Source: Hyphomicrobium sp. D-2 (GTDB lineage Bacteria > Pseudomonadota > Alphaproteobacteria > Rhizobiales > Hyphomicrobiaceae). From it: DNA of 64,000 bases. The position numbers were made by a program, and so were the translations under genes. The notes beneath the pieces are model-generated. The model was not told the origin of the DNA, ran no database searches, and was given only the letters and a program-made list of their open reading frames with translations. This document shows positions 9,899 through 17,355 of this stretch, piece by piece (positions within the stretch are counted from its first letter, which is position 1; every line of letters starts with the position of its first letter). The stretch is taken from NCBI RefSeq assembly GCF_029872155.1, contig NZ_JARXLA010000002.1:186001-250000 (forward strand), written 5' to 3'.

Positions 9899-10675
9899 AT
9901 GACGAAAGCGCTTGATGATCTGGCTGAAGATCTCAGCAACGTATTCACCGGCGATCTGGCACACCTGCGTGACAGGCTTGTGTTTGGAGTGCGGGACGAC
10001 AGCCTAACGTTGGCCGATATCCTCACGGCGGAGCGGCAAGCGGCTATCGTTGATGCGTTCTGTCGCGAGCACGGACAGACACCCGCACTTGCGGTGATGT
10101 CGATCTGGTCCAAGTGGTATTTCGGCATGGTGCTGCCGCCTTATATCAGCGCCCGCGTTGTACTGGGACGTATGCCGCCTTGCGGTGTCGATGACATCCG
10201 CCTCATCCTGCTGCCGGATGGCAAGATCAACGCTGCGGTTGTGATGGGCGACACACCGGTGCAGGCGCTGCCTTTGCCGGCGTGCGCACTGGAGCCGCTG
10301 ATTGATGGGCTGATCGCGCCGTTCATCGAACGCTATCACGAGCGAACCGGCGTAACGCGGCGCGTGCTGTGGAGCAACGCGGGGACGCTGATTGAAGGCG
10401 TTGTTCGCCATCTTGAGAAGATTGGCTGCAGCGCTGATCTGATCGCGGCCTGCGATGCGTATCTTGCGCGTACGCATCTGAACGACGGCACGCGCAACCC
10501 GCTGCACCTGCCGGTGGTTTATCTCGACATGCCCGGCGAGTCCGGACGCAGACGGCGAGTGTGCTGCCTGCGATACATGCTTCCCGATGAGAAGCTGTGC
10601 TGCGCCTGTCCGCGCGACGGCACCGCAGCCAGAATCAAAGCCCATATGCGTGCATTGGAAAGCGCCGCACTGTGA
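9899..10675 (+). CDS. FhuF-like [2Fe-2S] (siderophore-iron) reductase
   Basis: A 258-residue cytoplasmic protein. The C-terminus carries the FhuF hallmark CC-x10-CxxC (residues about 225-240: VCCLRYMLPDEKLCCACP), which binds a [2Fe-2S] cluster. The N-terminal body contains the AlphaFhuF-type helical region (MSIWSKWYFGMVLPPY). FhuF family members reduce chelated Fe(III) to release iron from siderophores. Position behind a cobalamin riboswitch makes reduction of an imported cob(III)alamin or other metal chelate a plausible alternative. SD GGCGGAG precedes ATG 9899. The gene overlaps the next one (GTG 10672 within its end). Confidence 0.83.
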   Translation: MTKALDDLAEDLSNVFTGDLAHLRDRLVFGVRDDSLTLADILTAERQAAIVDAFCREHGQTPALAVMSIWSKWYFGMVLPPYISARVVLGRMPPCGVDDIRLILLPDGKINAAVVMGDTPVQALPLPACALEPLIDGLIAPFIERYHERTGVTRRVLWSNAGTLIEGVVRHLEKIGCSADLIAACDAYLARTHLNDGTRNPLHLPVVYLDMPGESGRRRRVCCLRYMLPDEKLCCACPRDGTAARIKAHMRALESAAL

Positions 10676-12303
10676 AAATATTTCTTCGGTCAGTCTGGGG
10701 CTATACCAAGCCGTATTTCTTCTCGCGTGCCGGCTTGCTGCCGTCGTTGCTGCTTGTGGTTGCCATCACCTTTCAGTTGATCGTCGTCGCGGCAGAGGTT
10801 GCGCGCAACCAGTGGCGCAACGACTTTTTCGAATCCCTGCAGAAGCGCGACTGGGACGAGTTCGTACACCAGTTCTGGGTGTATCTCGTCATCGCAGCTG
10901 TGCTGATCGTCGGTACCGTCTATCAGACCTATTTCATCAAAAGCCTGTCGGTGCGCTGGCGCCGCTGGCTTACCGAGCATTTCGTCAATCGCTGGCTTGA
11001 TGACGCCAGCCACTACCGCATGAAGCTGCTGCCGGTGCGCGGGGATAACCCCGATCAGCGCATCGCGGACGATACGCGCAAATTCGCCGAGAATGCCCTG
11101 TCGCTGTGCGTTGGTCTGATCGGCGCCGTTGTGACGTTGGCGTCGTTCATAACGGTGCTGTGGCTGATTTCGCCGCCGGTCAGCGTGTCGTTCATGGGCG
11201 AACAGCGTGTGGTCCCGGGCCTGCTCGTCTGGTGTGCGCTGATATATTCCGCCATCGGCACCTGGGTGGCGCATCTGATCGGGCGTTATCTCATTCCGCT
11301 CAACTATCAGCACGACCGTCTGGAGGGCGACTTTCGCTTCGACCTCGTGCGTGTTCGCGACAGCGGCGAGCAGATCGCAACGCTCCATGGCGAACAGGTC
11401 GAGAAAGACATTCTCGCCGGCCGGTTCGCGCGCGTCGTCGACAACTGGTTCGCGTTGATACGGCGCGAAAAGCTGCTCGGCTTCTTCTCGGAAGGCTTCA
11501 AGCACGCTTCGCTGTATTTTCCTTATCTGGTGCTGGCTCCGTTTTATTTCGCTGAAACGCTGCAGTTCGGCCAACTCATGCAGGCAGGCTCTGCATTTTC
11601 TATTGTGCGGGTCTCGCTCTCGTACTTCGTAACGGCCTATCAGCAGCTCGCCGAATGGGTGGCCGTTACGCAGCGTCTCGACGGTCTCGACGCCGACCTC
11701 AGTGCCGCGCAAAAGCTGGGCACACTGCCTCCGTTCGAACGCGAGCCGGCTGCGGATATGCCGGGGCTAAGTGCTGAAAATCTCGTTGCTTGGAACGTCG
11801 ATCGCGACCGGGAGCTGGGCACGCTGCCGTCATTGCACATGGTGCCCGGCGAGATGCACACGCTGCGCAGCCGTTCCGGCAGCGGCAAGACCAGCATCGT
11901 GCGGGCGCTTGCCAGCCTGTGGCCGTTCACGAGCGGCAGGCTGGAGATCAGTGGCCGGAAACTGGTGCTGCCGCAGAACGCTTATATGCCGCCCGGCACC
12001 CTCAAGCGCGCGCTTGTGTATCCGCTGGGTGAGCAGGAGGTGGATGATACTACGGCAATCGCTGCGCTGGCCGCGGTCGGGCTTTCGTCTCTCGCTGATC
12101 ATCTACAAGACGAAAGCGTCATTGCGCGACTGTCCGGTGGGGAACGGCAGCGCATCGCGTTCGCCCGGGCGCTGATCTTCAAGCCGGATGTGTTGGTTAT
12201 GGATGAGCCGACGTCCTGGCTGGATCAGCGGGCGCACGACGAACTGTTTGACGTTCTGAAGCTTCATCTGCCGCGTGCAATCGTGCTGTCGACATCAACT
12301 TGA
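10672..12303 (+). CDS. SbmA/BacA-related ABC transporter (fused TM and ATPase), C-terminally short
   Basis: 543 residues from GTG 10672, which overlaps the fhuF-like stop codon. The N-terminal part (about 15-330) is the six-helix SbmA/BacA-like membrane domain of the YddA/Rv1819c group, with the family motif NPDQRIADD. The C-terminal ATPase has a Walker A variant (SRSGSGKTS, with Ser for the first Gly), the signature RLSGGERQRIAFARAL and Walker B VLVMDEPTSWLD. The protein stops at IVLSTST, just where the switch (H-loop) histidine would come, so it lacks that residue and the final helices. Rv1819c of Mycobacterium tuberculosis, in this family, imports cobalamin and hydrophilic compounds. The riboswitch context makes a role in cobalamin entry attractive. 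Confidence 0.82.
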   Translation: MKIFLRSVWGYTKPYFFSRAGLLPSLLLVVAITFQLIVVAAEVARNQWRNDFFESLQKRDWDEFVHQFWVYLVIAAVLIVGTVYQTYFIKSLSVRWRRWLTEHFVNRWLDDASHYRMKLLPVRGDNPDQRIADDTRKFAENALSLCVGLIGAVVTLASFITVLWLISPPVSVSFMGEQRVVPGLLVWCALIYSAIGTWVAHLIGRYLIPLNYQHDRLEGDFRFDLVRVRDSGEQIATLHGEQVEKDILAGRFARVVDNWFALIRREKLLGFFSEGFKHASLYFPYLVLAPFYFAETLQFGQLMQAGSAFSIVRVSLSYFVTAYQQLAEWVAVTQRLDGLDADLSAAQKLGTLPPFEREPAADMPGLSAENLVAWNVDRDRELGTLPSLHMVPGEMHTLRSRSGSGKTSIVRALASLWPFTSGRLEISGRKLVLPQNAYMPPGTLKRALVYPLGEQEVDDTTAIAALAAVGLSSLADHLQDESVIARLSGGERQRIAFARALIFKPDVLVMDEPTSWLDQRAHDELFDVLKLHLPRAIVLSTST

Positions 12304-12688
12304 CTAGCAGCAGCCAGCGGCATGATGGGCCCTCACGCGCACCAGCCCGATGGCCTCCGAGAGTGGGATGGCCTGCGCAAAAGCGTGGCGGGTGCGCAAC
12401 GGATCGGAACTATCGAGAGGTGGCGTAACTTGCTGGTGGCGCTGGTGAAATGCCGCGACTGCATGGCAAGTCCATGAAAACACAGTCAAAACCATACTGA
12501 AGAAGTAATGTTATTCCGCAGCACTTAGATGCCCTCTAAATAATTCATATTGCGTGCAAAAACAGCCTGCGCTTGAACGGGATGAGAGCTGCTAGCGCCA
12601 CTGCGGATGCAGCGGGACCATGTTGCCGCGCGGTCGGCACGATGGCTTTGCAACTTGATAAGTCGGCATGGCGAGGGTGTGAGTTCCG
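12304..12688. other. Intergenic region before the first ECF sigma gene
   Basis: About 385 bases between the ABC gene and the sigma-factor gene. A 63-codon minus-strand frame exists but has no SD and no recognised product. The only clear element is an inverted repeat at 12525-12539, listed separately. Confidence 0.45.
12525..12539. promoter_or_regulatory. ICE-like inverted repeat upstream of ECF sigma gene
   Basis: TTAGATGCCCTCTAA is a perfect TTAGA/TCTAA inverted repeat with a 5-base spacer, 150 bases before the sigma start. It resembles the iron-control element bound by Irr in Rhizobiales (TTTAGAA-N3-TTCTAAA). Binding by Irr is inference. Confidence 0.4.
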
Positions 12689-13186
12689 ATGGCTAATCCG
12701 ATCGATGTCGCTGCGCTCTACGAAGCGGAAAGCGGTCGGCTCCGGCGCAAGCTGGCGCGCATGATCGGGGATCGCTCGACAGCAGCCGATCTGGTCCACG
12801 ACGTGTTCTTGCGGCTGTGGAAACGCGACAGCGACATCCACGGATGCGGCGCGGCCTATTTGACCCGCAGCGCCCACAACGCTGCCATCGATTACATCCG
12901 CGCCGAAAAGATCCGTGCGTCATACGCGGCCGAGACACTGCCGGAGCAGCGAGCGGTGGGTTTTCCTGCGCCGTCAGCTGCGTTGGAAGCACGCGATGAT
13001 CTGCGTCAGATCGATATTGCCATCCGGTTGCTTCCCGAGCGCACGCGCCACGTGTTTCTGCTTAACCGCGTGCATGGCCATACCTACGTGGAGATTGCCG
13101 CAGCGTTGGATATCGCGGTCGGCAGCGTTGAACGGCATATGAGCCGCGCGCTCAGTGAGATCCGCGCTGCCATCGAAGTTCGATGA
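12689..13186 (+). CDS. FecI-type ECF sigma factor
   Basis: A 165-residue ECF sigma factor. Region 2 (about 5-75: IDVAALYEAESGRLRRKLARMIGDRSTAADLVHDVFLRLWK) and region 4 (about 105-160: LPERTRHVFLLNRVHGHTYVEIAAALDIAVGSVERHMSRAL) are complete. It is followed by a FecR-type anti-sigma gene and a receptor with an STN signalling domain, the standard cell-surface signalling trio. It probably transcribes the downstream receptor gene once the receptor is occupied. Confidence 0.92.
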   Translation: MANPIDVAALYEAESGRLRRKLARMIGDRSTAADLVHDVFLRLWKRDSDIHGCGAAYLTRSAHNAAIDYIRAEKIRASYAAETLPEQRAVGFPAPSAALEARDDLRQIDIAIRLLPERTRHVFLLNRVHGHTYVEIAAALDIAVGSVERHMSRALSEIRAAIEVR

Positions 13187-13285
13187 CCGAGCGCGCCGGT
13201 TTGCGTGGCATTGAGGCATGAAGCGGTATAGGCAGAAGTCTGTGATCGCGTTTGCCATCCTCATCTCTCGGTTGACTTGAACGCC

Positions 13286-14257
13286 ATGGACCAGAAGCCC
13301 CAGCATCGCCCGGATCCGGATGAAGTGGCGATGACGTTTCTCGCGCGTGTTCGCGCGGCGTCATCCAACGCGGAGCGCGCGGAACTGGAAGCATGGCTGG
13401 CCGCTAGCCCTTCCCATCGTGCCGCCTGGGCGCGAGCGGTCAGCATATGGGAAGCAACAGAATCCGCAGGCCAACGGGTTGCCGACGAAGAGGCCGCGGC
13501 GCTGGCCCCATATCTGAAAAAAATCAACAGGGCGCGGGCCGCCAAGAAACGCCGCAATGGCACTGCAGCCGTTGCTTTTGTGATTGCGGTGGGTGCTGCC
13601 GGATTATGGCTGGAGCAGCCGAGTCTGCTGCAGAATTTCACCGCTGACTATACATCGCATCGCGGCGAGCGGCGGCTTGTGACGCTGCCGGATTCTTCGA
13701 CGGTGCTGCTCGATTCCGACAGTGCGATCGATGTCGATTATTCCGACAGATCGCGCCGGATACGCCTGCTGCGCGGCAACGCGTTCTTTGCGGTTACAGC
13801 GAATGGCCTGCCATTCGCGGTCGCGGCTTCTGATGGCGAAGTGCGCGTGCTGGGTACGCAGTTCGGCGTCAAGCTATCCGGCGATGGTGCGATCGTAACG
13901 CTGGAGCAGGGCGCGGTCGAAGTTGATGTGAACGCAAGATCTGCAAGGCTGGCGCCCGGCGAGCAGGTGCGGTTTGCCCGCGCAACCCTGGGCGCGGTCG
14001 GGCCGAGCGACCTTGATGCGGATCTCGGTTGGCGTGACGGACGACTGGTGTTCTACGATAAGCCACTGTCCGAAGTGATTGCAGAGATCGCGCGCTATCG
14101 TCCTGGTCGCATCGTCGTCGCCAATCCCGCGCTGGGTGATCGCATTGTGTCGGGCAGTGTGCCGCTGGATGATCCCGACGCGGCATTGCGCTCGTTGCAA
14201 TCTTCGGTTGGGTTCTCGATGCGCTCAATCGCGGGCCGCCTAGTGCTCGTGTACTAG
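13286..14257 (+). CDS. FecR-type anti-sigma factor / signal transducer
   Basis: 323 residues from ATG 13286. The N-terminus has the FecR-type cytoplasmic anti-sigma motif (AELEAWLAASPSHRAAWARAVSIWE). One transmembrane helix follows (about 92-110, TAAVAFVIAVGAAGLWL), then the periplasmic FecR domain (about 125-230, LLDSDSAIDVDYSDRSRRIRLLRGNAFFAV) and a C-terminal STN-like tail that should contact the receptor's signalling domain. An in-frame TTG lies nine bases upstream, but ATG is preferred. Confidence 0.9.
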   Translation: MDQKPQHRPDPDEVAMTFLARVRAASSNAERAELEAWLAASPSHRAAWARAVSIWEATESAGQRVADEEAAALAPYLKKINRARAAKKRRNGTAAVAFVIAVGAAGLWLEQPSLLQNFTADYTSHRGERRLVTLPDSSTVLLDSDSAIDVDYSDRSRRIRLLRGNAFFAVTANGLPFAVAASDGEVRVLGTQFGVKLSGDGAIVTLEQGAVEVDVNARSARLAPGEQVRFARATLGAVGPSDLDADLGWRDGRLVFYDKPLSEVIAEIARYRPGRIVVANPALGDRIVSGSVPLDDPDAALRSLQSSVGFSMRSIAGRLVLVY

Positions 14258-14290
14258 TTTCCCTTCTAGCGATGCTCCCGCACGAAAAAA

Positions 14291-14319
14291 CTTCGCCGCA
14301 GAAAAAAAATGCGGCGAGG
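14291..14319 (+). other. Stem-loop between fecR and receptor gene
   Basis: TTCGCCGCA and TGCGGCGAG form a stem of 8-9 bp around a GAAAAAAAA loop, about 35 bases after the fecR stop. There is no T-run after it, so it is more likely a partial attenuator or processing signal than a strong terminator. Confidence 0.45.
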
Positions 14320-14416
14320 GTGGGGGTATGTGCTGGCTCGACCGTGAATCCCTTTAGAGGCCTGCTGCTGATGCGTTGCGCGGCCGCTGATTGGTGTGCG
14401 TTTGGGGTTTGCGTAT

Positions 14417-17203
14417 ATGTATGCGTTTACGAGTGCGCGGTTTGCCGCGCTGTTGCTGGCCGGTTGCGCTGCTGTCATGGAGGCGGGCGTTGGCCATGGG
14501 GCCGCTGCCCAACAGGCGAACAGCACAAACGTCTATACGTTCGATGTGCCGGCGCAGAAAATCGCGCAGGGCGTGAACGCCATTGGCCGCGCTGCGGGGC
14601 TTTCCGTGGTCATCAACGGCAAAGTCGATGCAGCGCTGCAGGGACAGGCGGTCAGCGGTTCGATGACTGCAGCGCAGGCATTCGCGACGTTTCTCGGTGG
14701 AACGGGCCTGACGTACAGCTTCACCAACGGCAACACGGTGACGGTCTCGGGCGCAAGTGCCGACAGCGGCGGCGCGACAGTGGATGGCGCTATAGCTCTT
14801 GATACGATTGATGTGTCGGGCAGTGCCGCGAGCGCGGGCTTCCAGGGCACGCCGGACTGGGTTTATGAAACCCCGGCATCCGTTAGCATCATCTCGCGGG
14901 AGGCCATCAAGACAGTGCCGACGCGCGACACGCGTGATCTGCTGTCAAATGCTGCGGGCGTCTATTCCGGTGAGGGCAACGGCAGCTTTCCAACTGTGTC
15001 GCCCAATATTCGCGGCTTGCAGGATTCCGGTCGTGTCGTGGTTTCGGTAGATGGTGCGCGCCAGAATGCACAGCGCGGCATGGGCTTCGGCACCGGTATG
15101 GGCAGTTATGGCTCCAACTCGGGGCAGGCCTTTGTCGACAGTGCTTTCATACGCGAAGTCGACATCGCAAAAACGACGGATGCGAAGGCGGGCAGCGCCG
15201 GATCGCTCGGCGGCAGGGTTGATTTCCGCACGGTGGGCGCCGACGATCTGATCGCGCCGGGAGCTAAAACCGGCGTTGAACTAAACGTTCTGCGCGGCAC
15301 CAACGAATATGATTTTCAGGGTTCGGCGCTGGCGGCGTTTCGGTTGACCGATACGCTGTCGTTGACTGCGGGTTTCAGCAAACTGAAGCTGGGTGAATAT
15401 CAACCGGGCAAGAACGGCGATGCGCGCTCGTTCAACGACGCGCTAGGTCGCGAGACATGGTCGTCATTCCAGAAGCTGGAGTTCGACAATCGCGAAGGGC
15501 TGACGGCCTCGCTGTCGTGGATGCATCAGGACATCAAATTCGCCTACGCGATGGAAGGCATAGGCGGAAACATCGAGCACGTGCGCAACGACACCGTGGT
15601 GGGCAAGATCAACTGGAATCCGGAAACGGAGCTGATCGATCTGAAGACCAACCTCTGGTTCAACAATTCGCGTAACGACGAGCTACGTGAATCCAGACGC
15701 TCTTCTCCGACATCCACCCAGCCGCCGGATACTTATCTTAATCTGGATACGCAGAGCTTCGGCGGCACGTTGGAAAATACCAGCCGTCTTGAGACGGCTG
15801 CGGGTCTACTCACGCTCAACTACGGCGCTGAGGCGTTCCGCGACAAGGCCAGCTCTTCTGCGAATAGCGAGACCATTGCGCTCAATCCGCTATGGGAGAC
15901 AAGCTACACCGCATTCAATCCGCCGGGTCAGAGAGACGTGGCGAGCACGTTCATCAATGGCGAGCTCAAGCCTGCTGATTGGCTGACGGTTTCTGGCGGT
16001 CTGCGCTATGATTGGTCACGCCTGAAAGGCACGCCGACCTATTACGAGCAAACATCCACCCGGACGGTGGTGCCGAACAGGATTGCTCAGGCTGTAATGA
16101 CTTGGGGCGAGTGGGCGCAGGTCAACAGTGTCACCATCTACAATATCCGCAAGGGAATCTGTGATACCGGCATCAATCCTAACAACGGCAGCCCTGTGAC
16201 GCCCGCTGCGCAGGCGAGCAACTGCAGTCAGCTCGCCGTTATGGGCGAGGCGTACAATGGTGCGTGGACCAACGCGGGATCCGAGATCCGTGGCACTGGA
16301 TCGGACGTCACCGTTGTAGACTATCCTGGGCACACATTGGACATCGACCGTACCGACTCTGCGTGGCTTCCTTCCGCCACGATCGAGCTGAAGCCGGTTG
16401 ACTGGTTCCGCCCGTTCGCGAGCTACAGCCAGAGCTACCGCCCGCCGACAACGCTTGAAGCATTTTTTGCAGGTGGAACGCCCGGCGATGGCGTCGGAAC
16501 GGCCTACGCGCCGAACGCGAACTTACAGGGTGAAAGGGGCGAGACCTATGAGGTTGGCGCCAACATCATCAGGGACGGTCTGTTCCGCGACAACGATAGC
16601 TTCCGCATGAAGATGGCGACGTTCCATCGCGACATTGAAGACTACATCGTCATGGGCAGCTTGGTGACGGATGCAACGCCGACGCGTCTCGCGCCTTACT
16701 CGAGCTTCGTCAACATGGATGGCACCACAACCATGCGTGGCATTGAGTTGGAAGCCAACTACGATATGCGCGTCGCCTATATCGGTGCAGCAGCAACGTG
16801 GCTGGATACGAAGTGGCCTGGTAAAACGGATATCTTTTCGAATGGCATACTCACGACCAATGGCGATGTGGTCGCGGTGGCTGGTAACATCCCGCCGGAC
16901 TTCAAGCTGACGGTTGACGGCGGGATACGTCTGATGGACGAGCGGCTGACAATCGGAGCACGTTACACGCACACATCGCCCACAAAGACGCGGCAAGTCG
17001 CGACCATCGGCGCCAACATGACTGTTGTTGAATCAACCGACCCGTATTCAGTGTTCGATCTCTACAGCGTCTATCAGGCCAACGAGAACATCACGCTGCG
17101 CCTGTCGGTCAATAACGTCACCGATCAACGCTACGTGCCGGCGGGCGGCTTGTTTCTGGCGCCAGGGCGCACCGCAACGATGGGCCTGACAGCAAAGTTC
17201 TGA
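14417..17203 (+). CDS. TonB-dependent receptor with STN signalling domain (HasR/heme-receptor type)
   Basis: About 928 residues from ATG 14417 (a GTG at 14396 is in frame). It has a signal peptide ending GAAAQQ and an N-terminal STN domain (about 30-105: YTFDVPAQKIAQGVNAIGRA to LTYSFTNGNTVTVSG). The linker DGAIALDTIDVSG contains the TonB box. The plug (about 140-270) has SPNIRGLQDSGRVVVSVDGARQN, and the barrel ends in Phe (LTAKF). SPNIRG and the YRPPTTLEAFF / PNANLQGE pair resemble the NPNxRG and FRAP/NPNL boxes of heme/hemoglobin-type receptors. The STN domain and the preceding sigma/anti-sigma genes indicate substrate-induced autoregulation, as in Has and Fec systems. Heme as the ligand is likely but unproven. 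Confidence 0.87.
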   Translation: MYAFTSARFAALLLAGCAAVMEAGVGHGAAAQQANSTNVYTFDVPAQKIAQGVNAIGRAAGLSVVINGKVDAALQGQAVSGSMTAAQAFATFLGGTGLTYSFTNGNTVTVSGASADSGGATVDGAIALDTIDVSGSAASAGFQGTPDWVYETPASVSIISREAIKTVPTRDTRDLLSNAAGVYSGEGNGSFPTVSPNIRGLQDSGRVVVSVDGARQNAQRGMGFGTGMGSYGSNSGQAFVDSAFIREVDIAKTTDAKAGSAGSLGGRVDFRTVGADDLIAPGAKTGVELNVLRGTNEYDFQGSALAAFRLTDTLSLTAGFSKLKLGEYQPGKNGDARSFNDALGRETWSSFQKLEFDNREGLTASLSWMHQDIKFAYAMEGIGGNIEHVRNDTVVGKINWNPETELIDLKTNLWFNNSRNDELRESRRSSPTSTQPPDTYLNLDTQSFGGTLENTSRLETAAGLLTLNYGAEAFRDKASSSANSETIALNPLWETSYTAFNPPGQRDVASTFINGELKPADWLTVSGGLRYDWSRLKGTPTYYEQTSTRTVVPNRIAQAVMTWGEWAQVNSVTIYNIRKGICDTGINPNNGSPVTPAAQASNCSQLAVMGEAYNGAWTNAGSEIRGTGSDVTVVDYPGHTLDIDRTDSAWLPSATIELKPVDWFRPFASYSQSYRPPTTLEAFFAGGTPGDGVGTAYAPNANLQGERGETYEVGANIIRDGLFRDNDSFRMKMATFHRDIEDYIVMGSLVTDATPTRLAPYSSFVNMDGTTTMRGIELEANYDMRVAYIGAAATWLDTKWPGKTDIFSNGILTTNGDVVAVAGNIPPDFKLTVDGGIRLMDERLTIGARYTHTSPTKTRQVATIGANMTVVESTDPYSVFDLYSVYQANENITLRLSVNNVTDQRYVPAGGLFLAPGRTATMGLTAKF

Positions 17204-17288
17204 CGCGCACCATCTGCGTCGGGCGATACGCTTGCACCGTTCATCGACGACGATCATGCGGTATCGTCCACACCGGGAAACAGAAAAA

Positions 17289-17332
17289 GGCTGGAATTAC
17301 GATGGCCGCAAAGCCAATCGCAATCCCAGCCT
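17289..17332 (-). terminator. Rho-independent terminator for the copper-type receptor gene
   Basis: Read on the minus strand, a long imperfect stem (GGCTGGGATTGCGATTGGC paired with GGCCATCGTAATTCCAGCC) is followed by TTTTT. It lies between convergent genes, just after the minus-strand receptor stop. Confidence 0.75.
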
Positions 17333-17355
17333 GCTTGGGACCGGCGTTGAACACG

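Noticed and set aside
12304-12495. 63-codon minus-strand frame with His/Cys-rich end
   Set aside because: No SD, no known family, and it lies in a likely regulatory spacer; not enough support for a gene.
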